The notes under the pieces were generated by a model. The model saw only the letters and a program-made list of their open reading frames with translations. It was not told where the DNA came from and made no database searches. Positions 38,045 to 46,691 of a stretch of DNA of 64,000 bases are shown here, one piece after another. Source of the DNA: Hyphomonadaceae bacterium (GTDB lineage Bacteria; Pseudomonadota; Alphaproteobacteria; Caulobacterales; Aquidulcibacteraceae); the NCBI GenBank assembly GCA_016791365.1, contig JAEUMT010000005.1:1-64000 (forward strand), given 5' to 3'. The position numbers and the translations under genes are program-made. How positions within the stretch are numbered: position 1 is the first letter of the stretch; each line of letters starts with the position of its first letter.

Positions 38045-38071
38045 GATGCAGCCAAGATATTGTTTGGATGC
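38045..38071 (-). promoter_or_regulatory. GATGC-N17-GATGC direct repeat upstream of peptide gene C
   Basis: GATGC at 38045-38049 and 38067-38071, spaced 22 nt as in A and B. Flanking sequence has otherwise drifted: the 18-nt block shared by A and B is only loosely matched here. That the repeats and their spacing survive is the main reason to think they are functional. Confidence 0.6.
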
Positions 38072-38080
38072 ACTGGGCGC

Positions 38081-38096
38081 TGTGACTTTGGTCACG
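38081..38096. promoter_or_regulatory. CRP/FNR-family-like palindrome
   Basis: TGTGACTTTGGTCACG matches the CRP consensus TGTGA-N6-TCACA except for the last base. It lies 78 nt upstream of peptide gene C, just beyond the GATGC repeat, and 56 nt past the EF-hand gene stop. It could bind an activator for gene C. Inference from consensus only. Confidence 0.4.
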
Positions 38097-38113
38097 ATGC
38101 GGTGGATAAGGCT

Positions 38114-38145
38114 CCCGGCCGGGGCTGGATGGGGCCCCGGCCGGG
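38114..38145. other. GC-rich hairpin after the EF-hand gene
   Basis: 12-bp stem CCCGGCCGGGGC (38114-38125) with its complement (38134-38145) and an 8-nt loop, 7 nt past the EF-hand gene stop. No U-run follows on the minus strand, so it is at best a weak terminator or an RNA 3'-end stabiliser. Confidence 0.55.
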
Positions 38146-38151
38146 CCCGAA

Positions 38152-39018
38152 CTAGCGCCGACGCGGCGGTTCGGGTGGAGCGGGCGGCGCCGGCGGACGC
38201 GGTGGCGCCGGCGGTTCTTCAAACCGGACGCGGCCATCGCCGTTCGCATCGCTGGCGTCGAAGAAGCGCAGGTGCATGTTGCGGAATTCGTCGAGCGTAA
38301 GCGCGCCGTCGCCGTTGAGATCGGCTTCTTCCGAGTTGGCGATCAGCAGCATGAAGGGCGCGATTGGCGGCACAGGCGGGATCGGCGGCACGGGGGCTTC
38401 GACGTCGAAGTCGAATTCGTCGCCATCCAGTGAGGACCAGGCGCCGCCTTCATCACCGTCGCCGCGGATGATGACGATGTGACGATCGCCGCGCACGTGG
38501 CGGCCTTCGCGTTCGGCGCGTTCCACAGCCCGCTCCACTTCGCGCTCAACGCGCTCGGCGCGGCGCTCGGCTTCCTCTGACATGCGCTCGGCGCGTTCGG
38601 CGTGACGTTCGGCGCGGGCGACGTCAGCTTCCGCGCGCGCCATCGCTTCCGCGACCTGAACCTCAATGCGCGCTTCGTCTTCGGCGCTGAGATCGCCGGT
38701 GACGACGCGTACTTCGCGGCGGTCGCCGTCACCGTGACGGAAGATGTGCACGGCGGGCGCATCGCCGGTGACATGGATCCGATGCTGTTCGCGATCGCTG
38801 TCATCGAGCTTGCCGTCATCGTTGGCGTCGAGCTCGTTGAAAATCTGCTCATAGGCGGTGGAGGCTTCGCCGCGCGTGATCCAGCCGTCTTCGTTGGCGT
38901 CGAGTTTGACGTCGTCGCTGAACGAGCGGTTGATGACGATGTGCCGGCTGGCCGACTGGGCCGCCGCCGCGACCGTCAGGCCGGCGAAGGCGATGCCCAA
39001 GGCGATCGGTAGTTTCAT
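38152..39018 (-). CDS. Secreted EF-hand calcium-binding protein with central charged helix
   Basis: 288 residues with a Sec signal (MKLPIALGIAFAGLTVAAAA). Two EF-hand loops near the N-terminus (DANEDGWITRGE and DANDDGKLDDSD, about 40-75) and two near the C-terminus (DLNGDGALTLDE and DANGDGRVRFEE, about 230-270) carry the D-x-[ND]-x-D-G pattern. Between them lies a long Ala/Glu/Arg helix (about 115-165), then HIVIIRGDGDEGG and a Pro-rich hinge. The end is PPAPP-rich. GAGGGG precedes ATG 39018. Divergent from the beta-lactamase-fold gene; an extracytoplasmic calcium sensor or buffer is likely. Confidence 0.82.
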   Translation of the reverse strand: MKLPIALGIAFAGLTVAAAAQSASRHIVINRSFSDDVKLDANEDGWITRGEASTAYEQIFNELDANDDGKLDDSDREQHRIHVTGDAPAVHIFRHGDGDRREVRVVTGDLSAEDEARIEVQVAEAMARAEADVARAERHAERAERMSEEAERRAERVEREVERAVERAEREGRHVRGDRHIVIIRGDGDEGGAWSSLDGDEFDFDVEAPVPPIPPVPPIAPFMLLIANSEEADLNGDGALTLDEFRNMHLRFFDASDANGDGRVRFEEPPAPPRPPAPPAPPEPPRRR

Positions 39019-39170
39019 GACTTTTCCCCTCTTGGCCCGAGTGGTCGGGCTGAATGACCAGGCGGACCATGGGACTGCTACGTTTCCTGCGTACGTCAGC
39101 GCTGAAACATTGCCGAAACAGAGCGCCCGTATCTGTGGGGCCGGCTGATATCGTGGCTGGAGGGCGGGAA

Positions 39171-40268
39171 ATGGCTAATAAATTCGCGGCGTTGACGCTC
39201 GGTATCGCGATTTTGGCGGGTCCGGCGCTGGCGCAGGATGACGGCCCGCCGCCGCCGCAACTGCCGTCCTTGGCGCTGACGACGCAATCAAGCGACGCTC
39301 AGATTGGCGCGGCGCTTGATCCCTGGCTGGCCGGGTTGGAGCGCGGTGGGGTGTTCAATGGCGCTGTTCTCGTGGCGCGCAACGGACAGGAAGTGTTCGC
39401 ACGGGCGTACGGTGAGCGGGACGTGGCGAGCCACGCAAGCTTGAGCGTTGATGATCGCTTCCCGGTGGCCTCAATCGGCAAGGCCTTCACCCACGTCGCG
39501 ATCGCACAACTCATCCAAGCGAGACGACTTTCGCCGACGACAACGATCGCTGATGTGATCCCGGATTATCCGGGCGCTGTGTCGCGTACGGCGACCGTGC
39601 AGCAATTGCTTGGGCACGAAGGCGGTGTCGCCGACATTTTCGGACCGGCGTTTCGCCAGGCGCCGAAAGAGCGGTTTACGAACAATCATGCGTACTATGA
39701 ATTTGTATCGCAACAGCCGCCGACCTTCGCGCCAGGCGCGGGCAATGAATATTGCAACGGCTGCTATGTCGTACTTGGCGAGATCATCGAACGCGTGAGC
39801 GGGCTGCCTTATGAGCAGTATGTCGCCGAGCATGTGTTCACGCCGGCGGGCATGGCCCGGAGCAGCTTTCCGCGCAGCGACCAATTGCCCGCGGATACGG
39901 CGCGCTTCATCGGCCACCCACGCGGACCCGAAGCGCCCGCCGAGGACGTGACGCGGTTTCACGGTGTCGCGGGAAGTGCGGCGGGCAACGCCTATTCGAC
40001 GCTGCGCGACATGCTGGCGTTCGACAACGCGTTGCGTGAGCATCGTTTGCTGAATGCGGAGCTCACGGCGCAGGTGTTGCGCGGCCAGCCCGAGGCCGGG
40101 CGCGCGACGGCGCGGATAGGCTTTGCCGGTGGGGCGCCTGGCGTTAACACGCTGGCGATCGGCAACGGCGCCTGGACAGTGATCGTGCTCACCAATCGCG
40201 AGCCCCCGGCCGGCGAAACCATCGGCTCTACAGTGTTTCCTCTGTTGGCCGGACCGAGGCCGCAATAA
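39171..40268 (+). CDS. Serine hydrolase of the class C beta-lactamase fold
   Basis: Exported penicillin-binding-protein-like hydrolase or esterase. 365 residues from ATG 39171 (GGAGGGCGGG just upstream), with a signal peptide ending PALAQ. The catalytic S-x-x-K is in PVASIGKAFTHVAI; the Y-x-N equivalent is EYCNGCYVVLGEIIERVSG, with Cys at the middle position. The C-terminal KTG-type motif is not obvious (FAGGAPGVNTLAIGNG). More likely a D-aminopeptidase or esterase relative than an antibiotic-resistance enzyme. The OmpR-type regulator starts 2 nt after its stop. Confidence 0.85.
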   Translation: MANKFAALTLGIAILAGPALAQDDGPPPPQLPSLALTTQSSDAQIGAALDPWLAGLERGGVFNGAVLVARNGQEVFARAYGERDVASHASLSVDDRFPVASIGKAFTHVAIAQLIQARRLSPTTTIADVIPDYPGAVSRTATVQQLLGHEGGVADIFGPAFRQAPKERFTNNHAYYEFVSQQPPTFAPGAGNEYCNGCYVVLGEIIERVSGLPYEQYVAEHVFTPAGMARSSFPRSDQLPADTARFIGHPRGPEAPAEDVTRFHGVAGSAAGNAYSTLRDMLAFDNALREHRLLNAELTAQVLRGQPEAGRATARIGFAGGAPGVNTLAIGNGAWTVIVLTNREPPAGETIGSTVFPLLAGPRPQ

Positions 40269-40269
40269 T

Positions 40270-40989
40270 ATGGCGCTTATGAATGAGATCGCTCAGCCGC
40301 CGCGTGTCCTGATCGTCGATGACGACAACGCCATCCGCGATGGATTGGTGGAAGTGTTCCAGCGCGCGGGTTTCGCGGCGTCGTCCGCGAGCGATGTGCC
40401 GGGCATGGAGAAAATACTGAGCGCCAAAGGCGCCGACGTTATCGTGCTTGATGTGATGATGCCGGGAGAGGACGGCTTGTCCGCGTGCAAGCGCTTGTCC
40501 GGCAAAGGGCGACCCGCGATCATCATGCTCTCCGCATTGGGCGATGACGCGGACCGCATCGTCGGCCTCGAAATTGGCGCTGACGATTACATGGCCAAGC
40601 CCTGCAATCCGCGCGAGCTGGTCGCGCGCGCCAAGGCGGTGCTGCGGCGGCGGGACAGTGAGGGATCGACGCCGGCCGATGGCGTTCGCTTTGCGGGCTT
40701 TCGCATCGACATTGCGCGGCGCGAGCTGATTGATCCGGATGATGTGGTTATCCCGCTGTCCGCGGGCGAGTTTCGGTTGCTGCGCGCGTTCGTCGAGCGG
40801 CCGCAGCGCGTGCTCTCGCGCGAGCAATTGCTGGACTATGCGTTCGACAACGACGGCGATGTTTTCGATCGCGCGGTGGACGTCCAGGTGTCGCGGTTGC
40901 GCCGCAAGCTTGAGCGCCCGGGTGGGATCGACATTATCCGTACGGTGCGGGGCGAGGGCTATTTGTTTGCGGTGAAGCCGACGTCCTGA
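40270..40989 (+). CDS. OmpR-family response regulator
   Basis: 239 residues: receiver domain (about 11-125) with VLIVDDDNAIRDGL, phospho-Asp in VIVLDVMMPGEDGL and Lys in DDYMAKPCNPRELV; then a winged-helix DNA-binding domain (about 145-235) with SAGEFRLLRAFVERPQRVLS and the recognition-helix end VDVQVSRLRRKLERPGG. It overlaps the kinase gene by one base (TGATG), so the two form a two-component system. Targets unknown; the TonB receptor downstream and the EF-hand gene upstream are candidates by position. Confidence 0.94.
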   Translation: MALMNEIAQPPRVLIVDDDNAIRDGLVEVFQRAGFAASSASDVPGMEKILSAKGADVIVLDVMMPGEDGLSACKRLSGKGRPAIIMLSALGDDADRIVGLEIGADDYMAKPCNPRELVARAKAVLRRRDSEGSTPADGVRFAGFRIDIARRELIDPDDVVIPLSAGEFRLLRAFVERPQRVLSREQLLDYAFDNDGDVFDRAVDVQVSRLRRKLERPGGIDIIRTVRGEGYLFAVKPTS

Positions 40990-42845
40990 TGCGTGAAACC
41001 CGTGGTTTTCCGATTGCAGCCTATCTCGGCATGCTGGTGGCGCTCGCTTTGGCGGCGGCGTTTGTCGCGACATTGGCGATCGTGATCTTCCTGCCGCCGC
41101 GGCCGCCGGATGTGATGCGCGCTGACATCGTCGCCGACAATTTCCAGGCCGGCTACGACCACATGATCGCGCTGAACCGGCCGATGAATGAGCGCGGCAT
41201 GGTTTGGGAGGTTCGCGCCGAGCCGCCGGAGGAAATTGAGTCTCCGGCAATGGACGATACGCGTATCCAGCTGGCCGAAGCGCTTGATGTGACGCCGGAT
41301 CAAATCCGGATCCAGGCGTCGAATGTCGTGCAGAACGATACGTTCGTGTTTCGCGTGGCGGAACTGGAGGATTGGACCGAACAATCCCAGCAGGCGGCGG
41401 AAGACGCTTGGGAAGCTGCAGAAGAAGCCCGGCGCGCGCACCAGGAGGCCGCCGAAAGATTGCAGGCGGCGGAGGAGCGCATCGAGGGCCTCGAGCACGA
41501 TCGCGAAGAGATGAACGCGCGCGAGCATGCGATCGAGATCATGCGTGAGCGCCAGATCGCGCGCGCCGAGGCCGCGGCCGAAGCAATGGCGGAGCGCCAG
41601 GCCGCCGCCGCCGAGCGTTTGGCCGAGCGGCTTGAGCAGCGTGTGCAGGTTGAAAACGGTCGCGTGATCATTCGCCGTCGTGATGGCGAGACCGAGACCG
41701 TCGAGATTCGCGGGCCGGGATCGGGCACGCCGGCGCCGCATTATGAAATTCCGCACATCGAACTGAACGTCGATACTTCCGGGATGGCGCCGCCAGCGCC
41801 GCCCGCGGCGCCGCAGGCCGTGCGGCTGCCGGAGCAGCCGCGCGCGGCGCCTACGCCGACGCCGCGCGTTGCGCCGGTGGCGCCGACGCCGCCCGTGTTC
41901 GCGCCGGCGCCGGTTGGCGTCGTGTTGATCTCCGGGTTCGAGATCGGCGCGCAATTGCCGGACGGCCGCTGGTTGGTCATGCGTCAAGGCCGCAACTGGG
42001 CTGAGCTTGGTTGGATTGCACGCGCCGCTCTCATTATGGGCGGCACGTTGCTGGTGCTCTCCGTGCTGGCGCTGCTGTTCGCGCGCTACCTGACGCGACC
42101 GATCCGCAACTTTTCGGACGCGGTTCAGGCGGTTGGCGTCAACCCGCAAAGCGAGCCGGTCATGGAGGATGGGCCGCGTGAATTGCGCGGGGCCGCGCGC
42201 GCGGTGAACACGATGCAAGCGCGCCTGCGGGCGCTGATCGCGGATCGGACAAAAACGCTTGCCGCCGTGGCGCACGACATGCGCACGCCGCTGATGCGGC
42301 TACGGCTTGCGGCGGAGAACGCGCCGCCCGAACAGCGTGAGCGCATGGCGAAGGAAATCGGTGAAGTCGAGGCCCTGGTTGCGAGCTTTATCGCGTTCGC
42401 CCGCGACGATCCGGCCGAAGAAGCGCGCGTGCGTCTGGATATCGCGTCCCTGCTGCAGAGCATTGCGGATGATCATTGCGAGCACGGCCGTAACGTGACG
42501 TTTGAAGGTGATGCGCGGGTCGTGATGACCGGTCAGTCGCTCGGACTAAAGCGCCTGTTTGGCAATCTCGTTGAGAACGCGCTGAAGTATGGCGATGCGG
42601 CGCGCATCAAATTGCGCAGCGAGGAAGGTGCGGTCGTTGTCGATATCGAAGATGACGGCCCTGGCATTCCGCCCGACCAGCGCGAAAGCGTCTTCGAACC
42701 GTTCGTGCGTTTGAACGAGGAGGGCACGCGCGGGGCAGGCCTTGGCCTCGCCGCGGCGCAGTCGATCGCCCGCGCTCATGCCGGCGAGATCACAATTCTG
42801 GATGCCGAGAAGGGCGCCCTGATCCGCGTTACGCTGCCGGCTTAG
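40989..42845 (+). CDS. Sensor histidine kinase with coiled-coil periplasmic domain
   Basis: 618 residues. TM1 about 11-34; a large periplasmic sensor (35-345) whose middle (about 130-215) is an Ala/Glu/Arg-rich coiled coil, followed by GRVIIRRRDGETET and a Pro/Ala-rich linker; TM2 about 345-367; HAMP. The DHp domain has H429 in AAVAHDMRTPLMRLRL. The ATPase domain has NLVENALKYG (N box), DDGPGIPPDQ (G1) and GAGLGLAAAQS (G2). EnvZ-like core, unusual sensor. Coupled to the regulator upstream. Confidence 0.93.
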   Translation: MRETRGFPIAAYLGMLVALALAAAFVATLAIVIFLPPRPPDVMRADIVADNFQAGYDHMIALNRPMNERGMVWEVRAEPPEEIESPAMDDTRIQLAEALDVTPDQIRIQASNVVQNDTFVFRVAELEDWTEQSQQAAEDAWEAAEEARRAHQEAAERLQAAEERIEGLEHDREEMNAREHAIEIMRERQIARAEAAAEAMAERQAAAAERLAERLEQRVQVENGRVIIRRRDGETETVEIRGPGSGTPAPHYEIPHIELNVDTSGMAPPAPPAAPQAVRLPEQPRAAPTPTPRVAPVAPTPPVFAPAPVGVVLISGFEIGAQLPDGRWLVMRQGRNWAELGWIARAALIMGGTLLVLSVLALLFARYLTRPIRNFSDAVQAVGVNPQSEPVMEDGPRELRGAARAVNTMQARLRALIADRTKTLAAVAHDMRTPLMRLRLAAENAPPEQRERMAKEIGEVEALVASFIAFARDDPAEEARVRLDIASLLQSIADDHCEHGRNVTFEGDARVVMTGQSLGLKRLFGNLVENALKYGDAARIKLRSEEGAVVVDIEDDGPGIPPDQRESVFEPFVRLNEEGTRGAGLGLAAAQSIARAHAGEITILDAEKGALIRVTLPA

Positions 42846-42876
42846 GCGCTTTATTCTCCCGCCGCGCGAGCGAACG

Positions 42877-42889
42877 GTGTGGATCACAC
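42877..42889. promoter_or_regulatory. Palindrome GTGTG-GAT-CACAC upstream of the TonB receptor
   Basis: A 13-nt inverted repeat lying 87 nt before the receptor start codon, in the only spacer between the two-component genes and the receptor. A TTAACCA half-site, CtrA-like, follows at 42920. Could be an operator; no cognate regulator can be named. Confidence 0.35.
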
Positions 42890-42942
42890 GCGCCGGACGC
42901 GCGCGGATGCCGCGCGGGATTAACCACGCCACGTTTCCCGCA

Positions 42943-42963
42943 GCCGGTGCTGACATCACCGGC
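42943..42963 (+). other. Hairpin next to the TonB receptor ribosome site
   Basis: 7-bp stem GCCGGTG (42943-42949) and CACCGGC (42957-42963), 7-nt loop, ending directly against the Shine-Dalgarno GGGGAGG (42964-42970). It could modulate translation. Structure is seen; role is inference. Confidence 0.4.
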
Positions 42964-42975
42964 GGGGAGGTTCTT

Positions 42976-45831
42976 ATGTCATCAGGCCGCAAGCGTTTGC
43001 TGAGCACCTCGGTGCTGCGTCCGATCATGTCTGCGTTGGTTCTTGGCGTTGTCGCATTGGGCGCCGCGCCGGTTTACGCGCAGGATGCGGGCGAAGACGA
43101 AATCGTTGTGACGGGCACGCGGATCAGATCGCCGCTGTCGCAGAACGAACCGATCGTGAATTTCGGACAAGAAGATATTGCGCGGACGGGTCTTTCGTCG
43201 ACCGCCGACATTCTTCAGCGCTCGCCGATTTCGGGCGGCGGTCTGAATACGCGTTTCAACTCGTCGGGCAATTTCGGCAATCCGCCTGATGGCGGCGGTG
43301 TCGGCGCGGGTGCGGCGGAAGTCGATCTGCGTTATTTGGGCGGCGCGCGCACCCTGGTGCTTGTTGACGGTCTGCGTTGGGTAAATGGCGCCTCTGCGTC
43401 AGGCGTGCCGGGTTCAGTCGATCTGAACACGATCCCGCCGGGCCTGATTGATCGTATCGAAGTGCTGCAGCAAGGCGCCTCGTCGATCTATGGTTCGGAT
43501 GCGATCGCGGGTGTCGTGAACATCATCATGCGCGATGAGCAGGATGGCTTGATCGCCTCGGCGCAGTACGGCGGCTATTTCGATTCCAGCGATGGTATGG
43601 TGCAGGAGTACAATGCGTCGTACGGCATCAATGTCGGCGGCACGCACATCATCGTGGGCGGCGGCTATGTCGATCAGGACGACGTGCTCGCGGCTGACCG
43701 TGAAGTCGCGCTCTTCCCGCAGCCAGGCGCGACGTCGTGCCTGGCCGGCGGCTGCAGCTCTGGCACGCCGCTCGGCCGCTTCATCCTGACCGATCCGAAT
43801 ACGCTCCAAGAACTGGACGTGACGCTCGCCAACGGTTTCCCGCCAGGCGGCTTCCCGAACTACAATCCGGCGTTGCCGAATGGCGGTCCGGACTTCGTCG
43901 GCTTCACGGACGCCGCCCGGTTCAATTTCCAGCCGTTCAACTATGTTGTCACGCCGTCTGAGCGCATGAGTCTCTTTGGCCAATTAGTCCAAGAGTTCGG
44001 CAACGGCACGGAGCTCCGTGTCCGCGCGACGTACGTCGATCGCCAATCGGCCAACCAGGCCGCGCCGCTGCCGCTCTTTGTCGGTCCCGACGCCGGCAAC
44101 GGCAATCTGCTCGATACGGTCTCGATCGCGGCGGACAATCCATACAATCCGTTCGGCTTCGACCTTGGCCCGGGCACGCTCGTGTTCGTTGGCCGCCGCC
44201 TCGTCGAGGCGGGTCCGCGTCACTACGAACAGGACGTCGATACGTTCAATCTCAGCGCGACTTTGAGCGGTGAAGTCCCGCTCTTCGGCAGCGACTGGAA
44301 TTGGGACCTGAACGGCGTGTTCTCGGAGAACAAGGCCGAGCAAACGTTCACGGGCAATGTGAATGCTCAGCGCGTCGTGCAAGCGCTCGGTCCGTTGGCC
44401 GGTTGCACCGCGCCATGTGTGCCGCTCAACATTTTTGGCGGCCCGGGCACGATCACCCCGGAGATGCTGAACTATATCAGCTTCATCCAACGTGACCGTT
44501 CCGAACAGGAATTGCTCGATTTCAGCGCGAATATCACCGGCGACCTCATGCGCCTGCCGGCTGGTCCGTTGAGCGCCGCATTCGGTATCGAAAATCGACA
44601 CACCGAAGGATCGTTCAATCCGGATCCGATCGTCTCGGCTGGGTTCTCGTCCGATATCCCGGCGCAGCCGGCGAGCGGCAAGATCGATGTTCGTGAGGCC
44701 TATGCGGAATTCCGGGTTCCATTGCTGAGCGACGCGCCGCTTGCGCGTGAACTCACGGCCACGGTCGCGGCGCGCGTGTTCGATTACTCGACCTCAGGTT
44801 CGGACTCGACCTTCCAGGCGGGTCTGAACTGGCGGCCAACCGAAGACGTGCTCGTTCGCTTCAACTGGGGCGAGGGCTTCCGCGCTCCGTCGATCGGCGA
44901 ACTTTACGGCACGGCTTCGCGCTTCGACCAGGAAGTGACGGATCCGTGCTCGAATCTTCTCGCGCAGCCCGCCAACGTGCAGACTAACTGCATCAATAAC
45001 GGCGCGCCGGCGAGTGGTTCGTACACGCAGCTCAATCCGCAACTGCCGGTGATCACCAGCGGCAATCCGAACCTGCAGCCTGAAACGAGCGAAGGCTACA
45101 ATATCGGCATCGTGTGGCAGCCTTCGATGCTGGCGGGCACGTCGTGGTCGGATCGCATCTCGTTCGAGGTGAACTATTCGAACATCGAACTTGATGGCGC
45201 GATCAAAGCGCAAGACGGCCAGTCGCTTCTGGATCGTTGCGCGCAGACCGGTGACGCACTCGCGTGCGCAACCATCACGCGCACGGCTACCGGCACGGTG
45301 TCGGCGATCTCCAATCCGCTGATCAATATCGGCGGCATCGAGACAAGCGCCATCGATCTGACGGTCAACTGGGCTTCGCCCGATTGGTCATTCGGCACGT
45401 TCACTGTGCGCTCGTCGACGAACTTCCTGCTGGAGTTCAATGAACTGGTGCCGACCTCGACGGGCATCGCGGCCATCGCCCGCGAAGGCACGGAGCGCGG
45501 CAGCCCCGACCAGGCCTATCCGGAAGTGAAATCCACGCTTGTGCTGGATTGGGATTGGCGTGAGGTCGGCGCGACCGCCACGGCCCGCTACATCTCTGAA
45601 GTTGATGAAGCTGGCGCGGCGAACTCGCTTGATGCGACCACCTACTTCGACCTGCAGGCGCGTTGGACGCCGGCGATGCTTCAGGACCGCGTAACCCTGG
45701 CGCTCGGCGTCAACAACGTGACGGACGAAGATCCGCCAGGCTGCTTCACCTGCGGTCTGAACAACTTCGATCCGACGACGTATGATGCGCCGGGACGCTT
45801 CGGCTACATCCGGCTCAGCTATCGCCGCTAA
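42976..45831 (+). CDS. TonB-dependent outer-membrane receptor
   Basis: 951 residues from ATG 42976 (GGGAGG 5 nt upstream). Signal peptide with PVYAQ cut site, then TonB-box-like [10 protein letters not shown], a plug domain (about 40-165) containing [12 protein letters not shown] and [19 protein letters not shown], and a 22-strand-type barrel ending in GYIRLSYRR with a terminal aromatic strand. Several Cys pairs occur in loops. The substrate is not readable; no siderophore or sugar genes flank it. Regulation by the adjacent two-component system is possible. Confidence 0.93.
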   Translation: MSSGRKRLLSTSVLRPIMSALVLGVVALGAAPVYAQDAGEDEIVVTGTRIRSPLSQNEPIVNFGQEDIARTGLSSTADILQRSPISGGGLNTRFNSSGNFGNPPDGGGVGAGAAEVDLRYLGGARTLVLVDGLRWVNGASASGVPGSVDLNTIPPGLIDRIEVLQQGASSIYGSDAIAGVVNIIMRDEQDGLIASAQYGGYFDSSDGMVQEYNASYGINVGGTHIIVGGGYVDQDDVLAADREVALFPQPGATSCLAGGCSSGTPLGRFILTDPNTLQELDVTLANGFPPGGFPNYNPALPNGGPDFVGFTDAARFNFQPFNYVVTPSERMSLFGQLVQEFGNGTELRVRATYVDRQSANQAAPLPLFVGPDAGNGNLLDTVSIAADNPYNPFGFDLGPGTLVFVGRRLVEAGPRHYEQDVDTFNLSATLSGEVPLFGSDWNWDLNGVFSENKAEQTFTGNVNAQRVVQALGPLAGCTAPCVPLNIFGGPGTITPEMLNYISFIQRDRSEQELLDFSANITGDLMRLPAGPLSAAFGIENRHTEGSFNPDPIVSAGFSSDIPAQPASGKIDVREAYAEFRVPLLSDAPLARELTATVAARVFDYSTSGSDSTFQAGLNWRPTEDVLVRFNWGEGFRAPSIGELYGTASRFDQEVTDPCSNLLAQPANVQTNCINNGAPASGSYTQLNPQLPVITSGNPNLQPETSEGYNIGIVWQPSMLAGTSWSDRISFEVNYSNIELDGAIKAQDGQSLLDRCAQTGDALACATITRTATGTVSAISNPLINIGGIETSAIDLTVNWASPDWSFGTFTVRSSTNFLLEFNELVPTSTGIAAIAREGTERGSPDQAYPEVKSTLVLDWDWREVGATATARYISEVDEAGAANSLDATTYFDLQARWTPAMLQDRVTLALGVNNVTDEDPPGCFTCGLNNFDPTTYDAPGRFGYIRLSYRR

Positions 45832-45853
45832 GCCACGGACAAAGTGAAGAGAG

Positions 45854-45887
45854 CGGCGCTGGTGAGAAATCACCGGCGCCGTTTTTT
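45854..45887 (+). terminator. Terminator of the TonB receptor gene
   Basis: 12-bp stem (45854-45865 with 45870-45881, one G-T pair), GAAA tetraloop and TTTTTT at 45882-45887. It is 22 nt after the receptor stop. The T-run overlaps the stop codon of the convergent gene (45886-45888). Confidence 0.95.
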
Positions 45888-46581
45888 ATTCGCTGCCCCG
45901 GAAGCGGCCGTCGCCTTCTTCGGTGACGAGGACCACGTTTGGATTTTCCGGCGCCTGGTTTTCGAAGAGGCCGATGTCGAGATCGGCCTGCGGCGTCGGG
46001 CCGCGCATGGGGGCTGCGACGCGCTCGGCGAGTTCGATGCGCTCTATCGGCGCAAGCGGCGCGGCGATGCCGGGAGCGTGGATCGGGCGCCAATAGGTGA
46101 TCGCGAGCGCAAATCTGCCTTCGCGTTCGACGATTTCGCCGAGGCCGCTGCGCACCACATCGCCCCAGCGCTTCATGAGCTTCTTGTGATCCGCGTAGAG
46201 CTGCGGGAGCGTTTCGGTCGCGAGCTCCGCGGGTGCGCCAAGAAGCCGCCGCGCCTCCTCGGGCGTGCGGGCGTGTCCGAGGGGCTTCTTCGAAGCAGCG
46301 TCGCCTGTGCGCGCGACCGGGGCGGGCGGCGCCGGACGCCAATAGCGCATGATCACGCGCCAGGCGCCTTCGCTCCACGTGAGCTCATAGAGCCCGGTAC
46401 CGTAGAGTTCGGGGATTGCGGCTTCGGCGTCGGCGGGTGTTTCGAAGGATTCCGGCAGCTCCTCGACAGCAAGGAACACCGGCCCGCCGGCGAGGCTGGT
46501 GGCCTCGTCTTCGGTCCGGATGCGCGGCGCGTCAGGGTTGCGCGCCGCAGCCAAGTTCGCCGCCAGGGGGAATATGCTCAT
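45886..46581 (-). CDS. Uncharacterised protein with two repeated W-R-x-x-x-Y-W-R-P units
   Basis: About 231 residues from ATG 46581 (MSIFPLAANLAAARN); a longer form from 46647 is possible. The body seems to hold two related halves: WSEGAWRVIMRYWRPAPP (first) and EREGRFALAITYWRPIHAP (second), suggesting internal duplication. No signal peptide or membrane helix was seen. Family not recognised. It is convergent with the receptor gene, and its TAA falls in that gene's terminator T-run. Confidence 0.6.
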   Translation of the reverse strand: MSIFPLAANLAAARNPDAPRIRTEDEATSLAGGPVFLAVEELPESFETPADAEAAIPELYGTGLYELTWSEGAWRVIMRYWRPAPPAPVARTGDAASKKPLGHARTPEEARRLLGAPAELATETLPQLYADHKKLMKRWGDVVRSGLGEIVEREGRFALAITYWRPIHAPGIAAPLAPIERIELAERVAAPMRGPTPQADLDIGLFENQAPENPNVVLVTEEGDGRFRGSE

Positions 46582-46691
46582 TTCACGCCGCTTCCGGCCT
46601 TCTCCACGGACGTCCGCTGACTTCGCCTTGTCAACGCAGGTCGCCAAGCTAACGTCCCAGTGTCCTAGAATTTAGGTGGGGAGTTCAAGCG

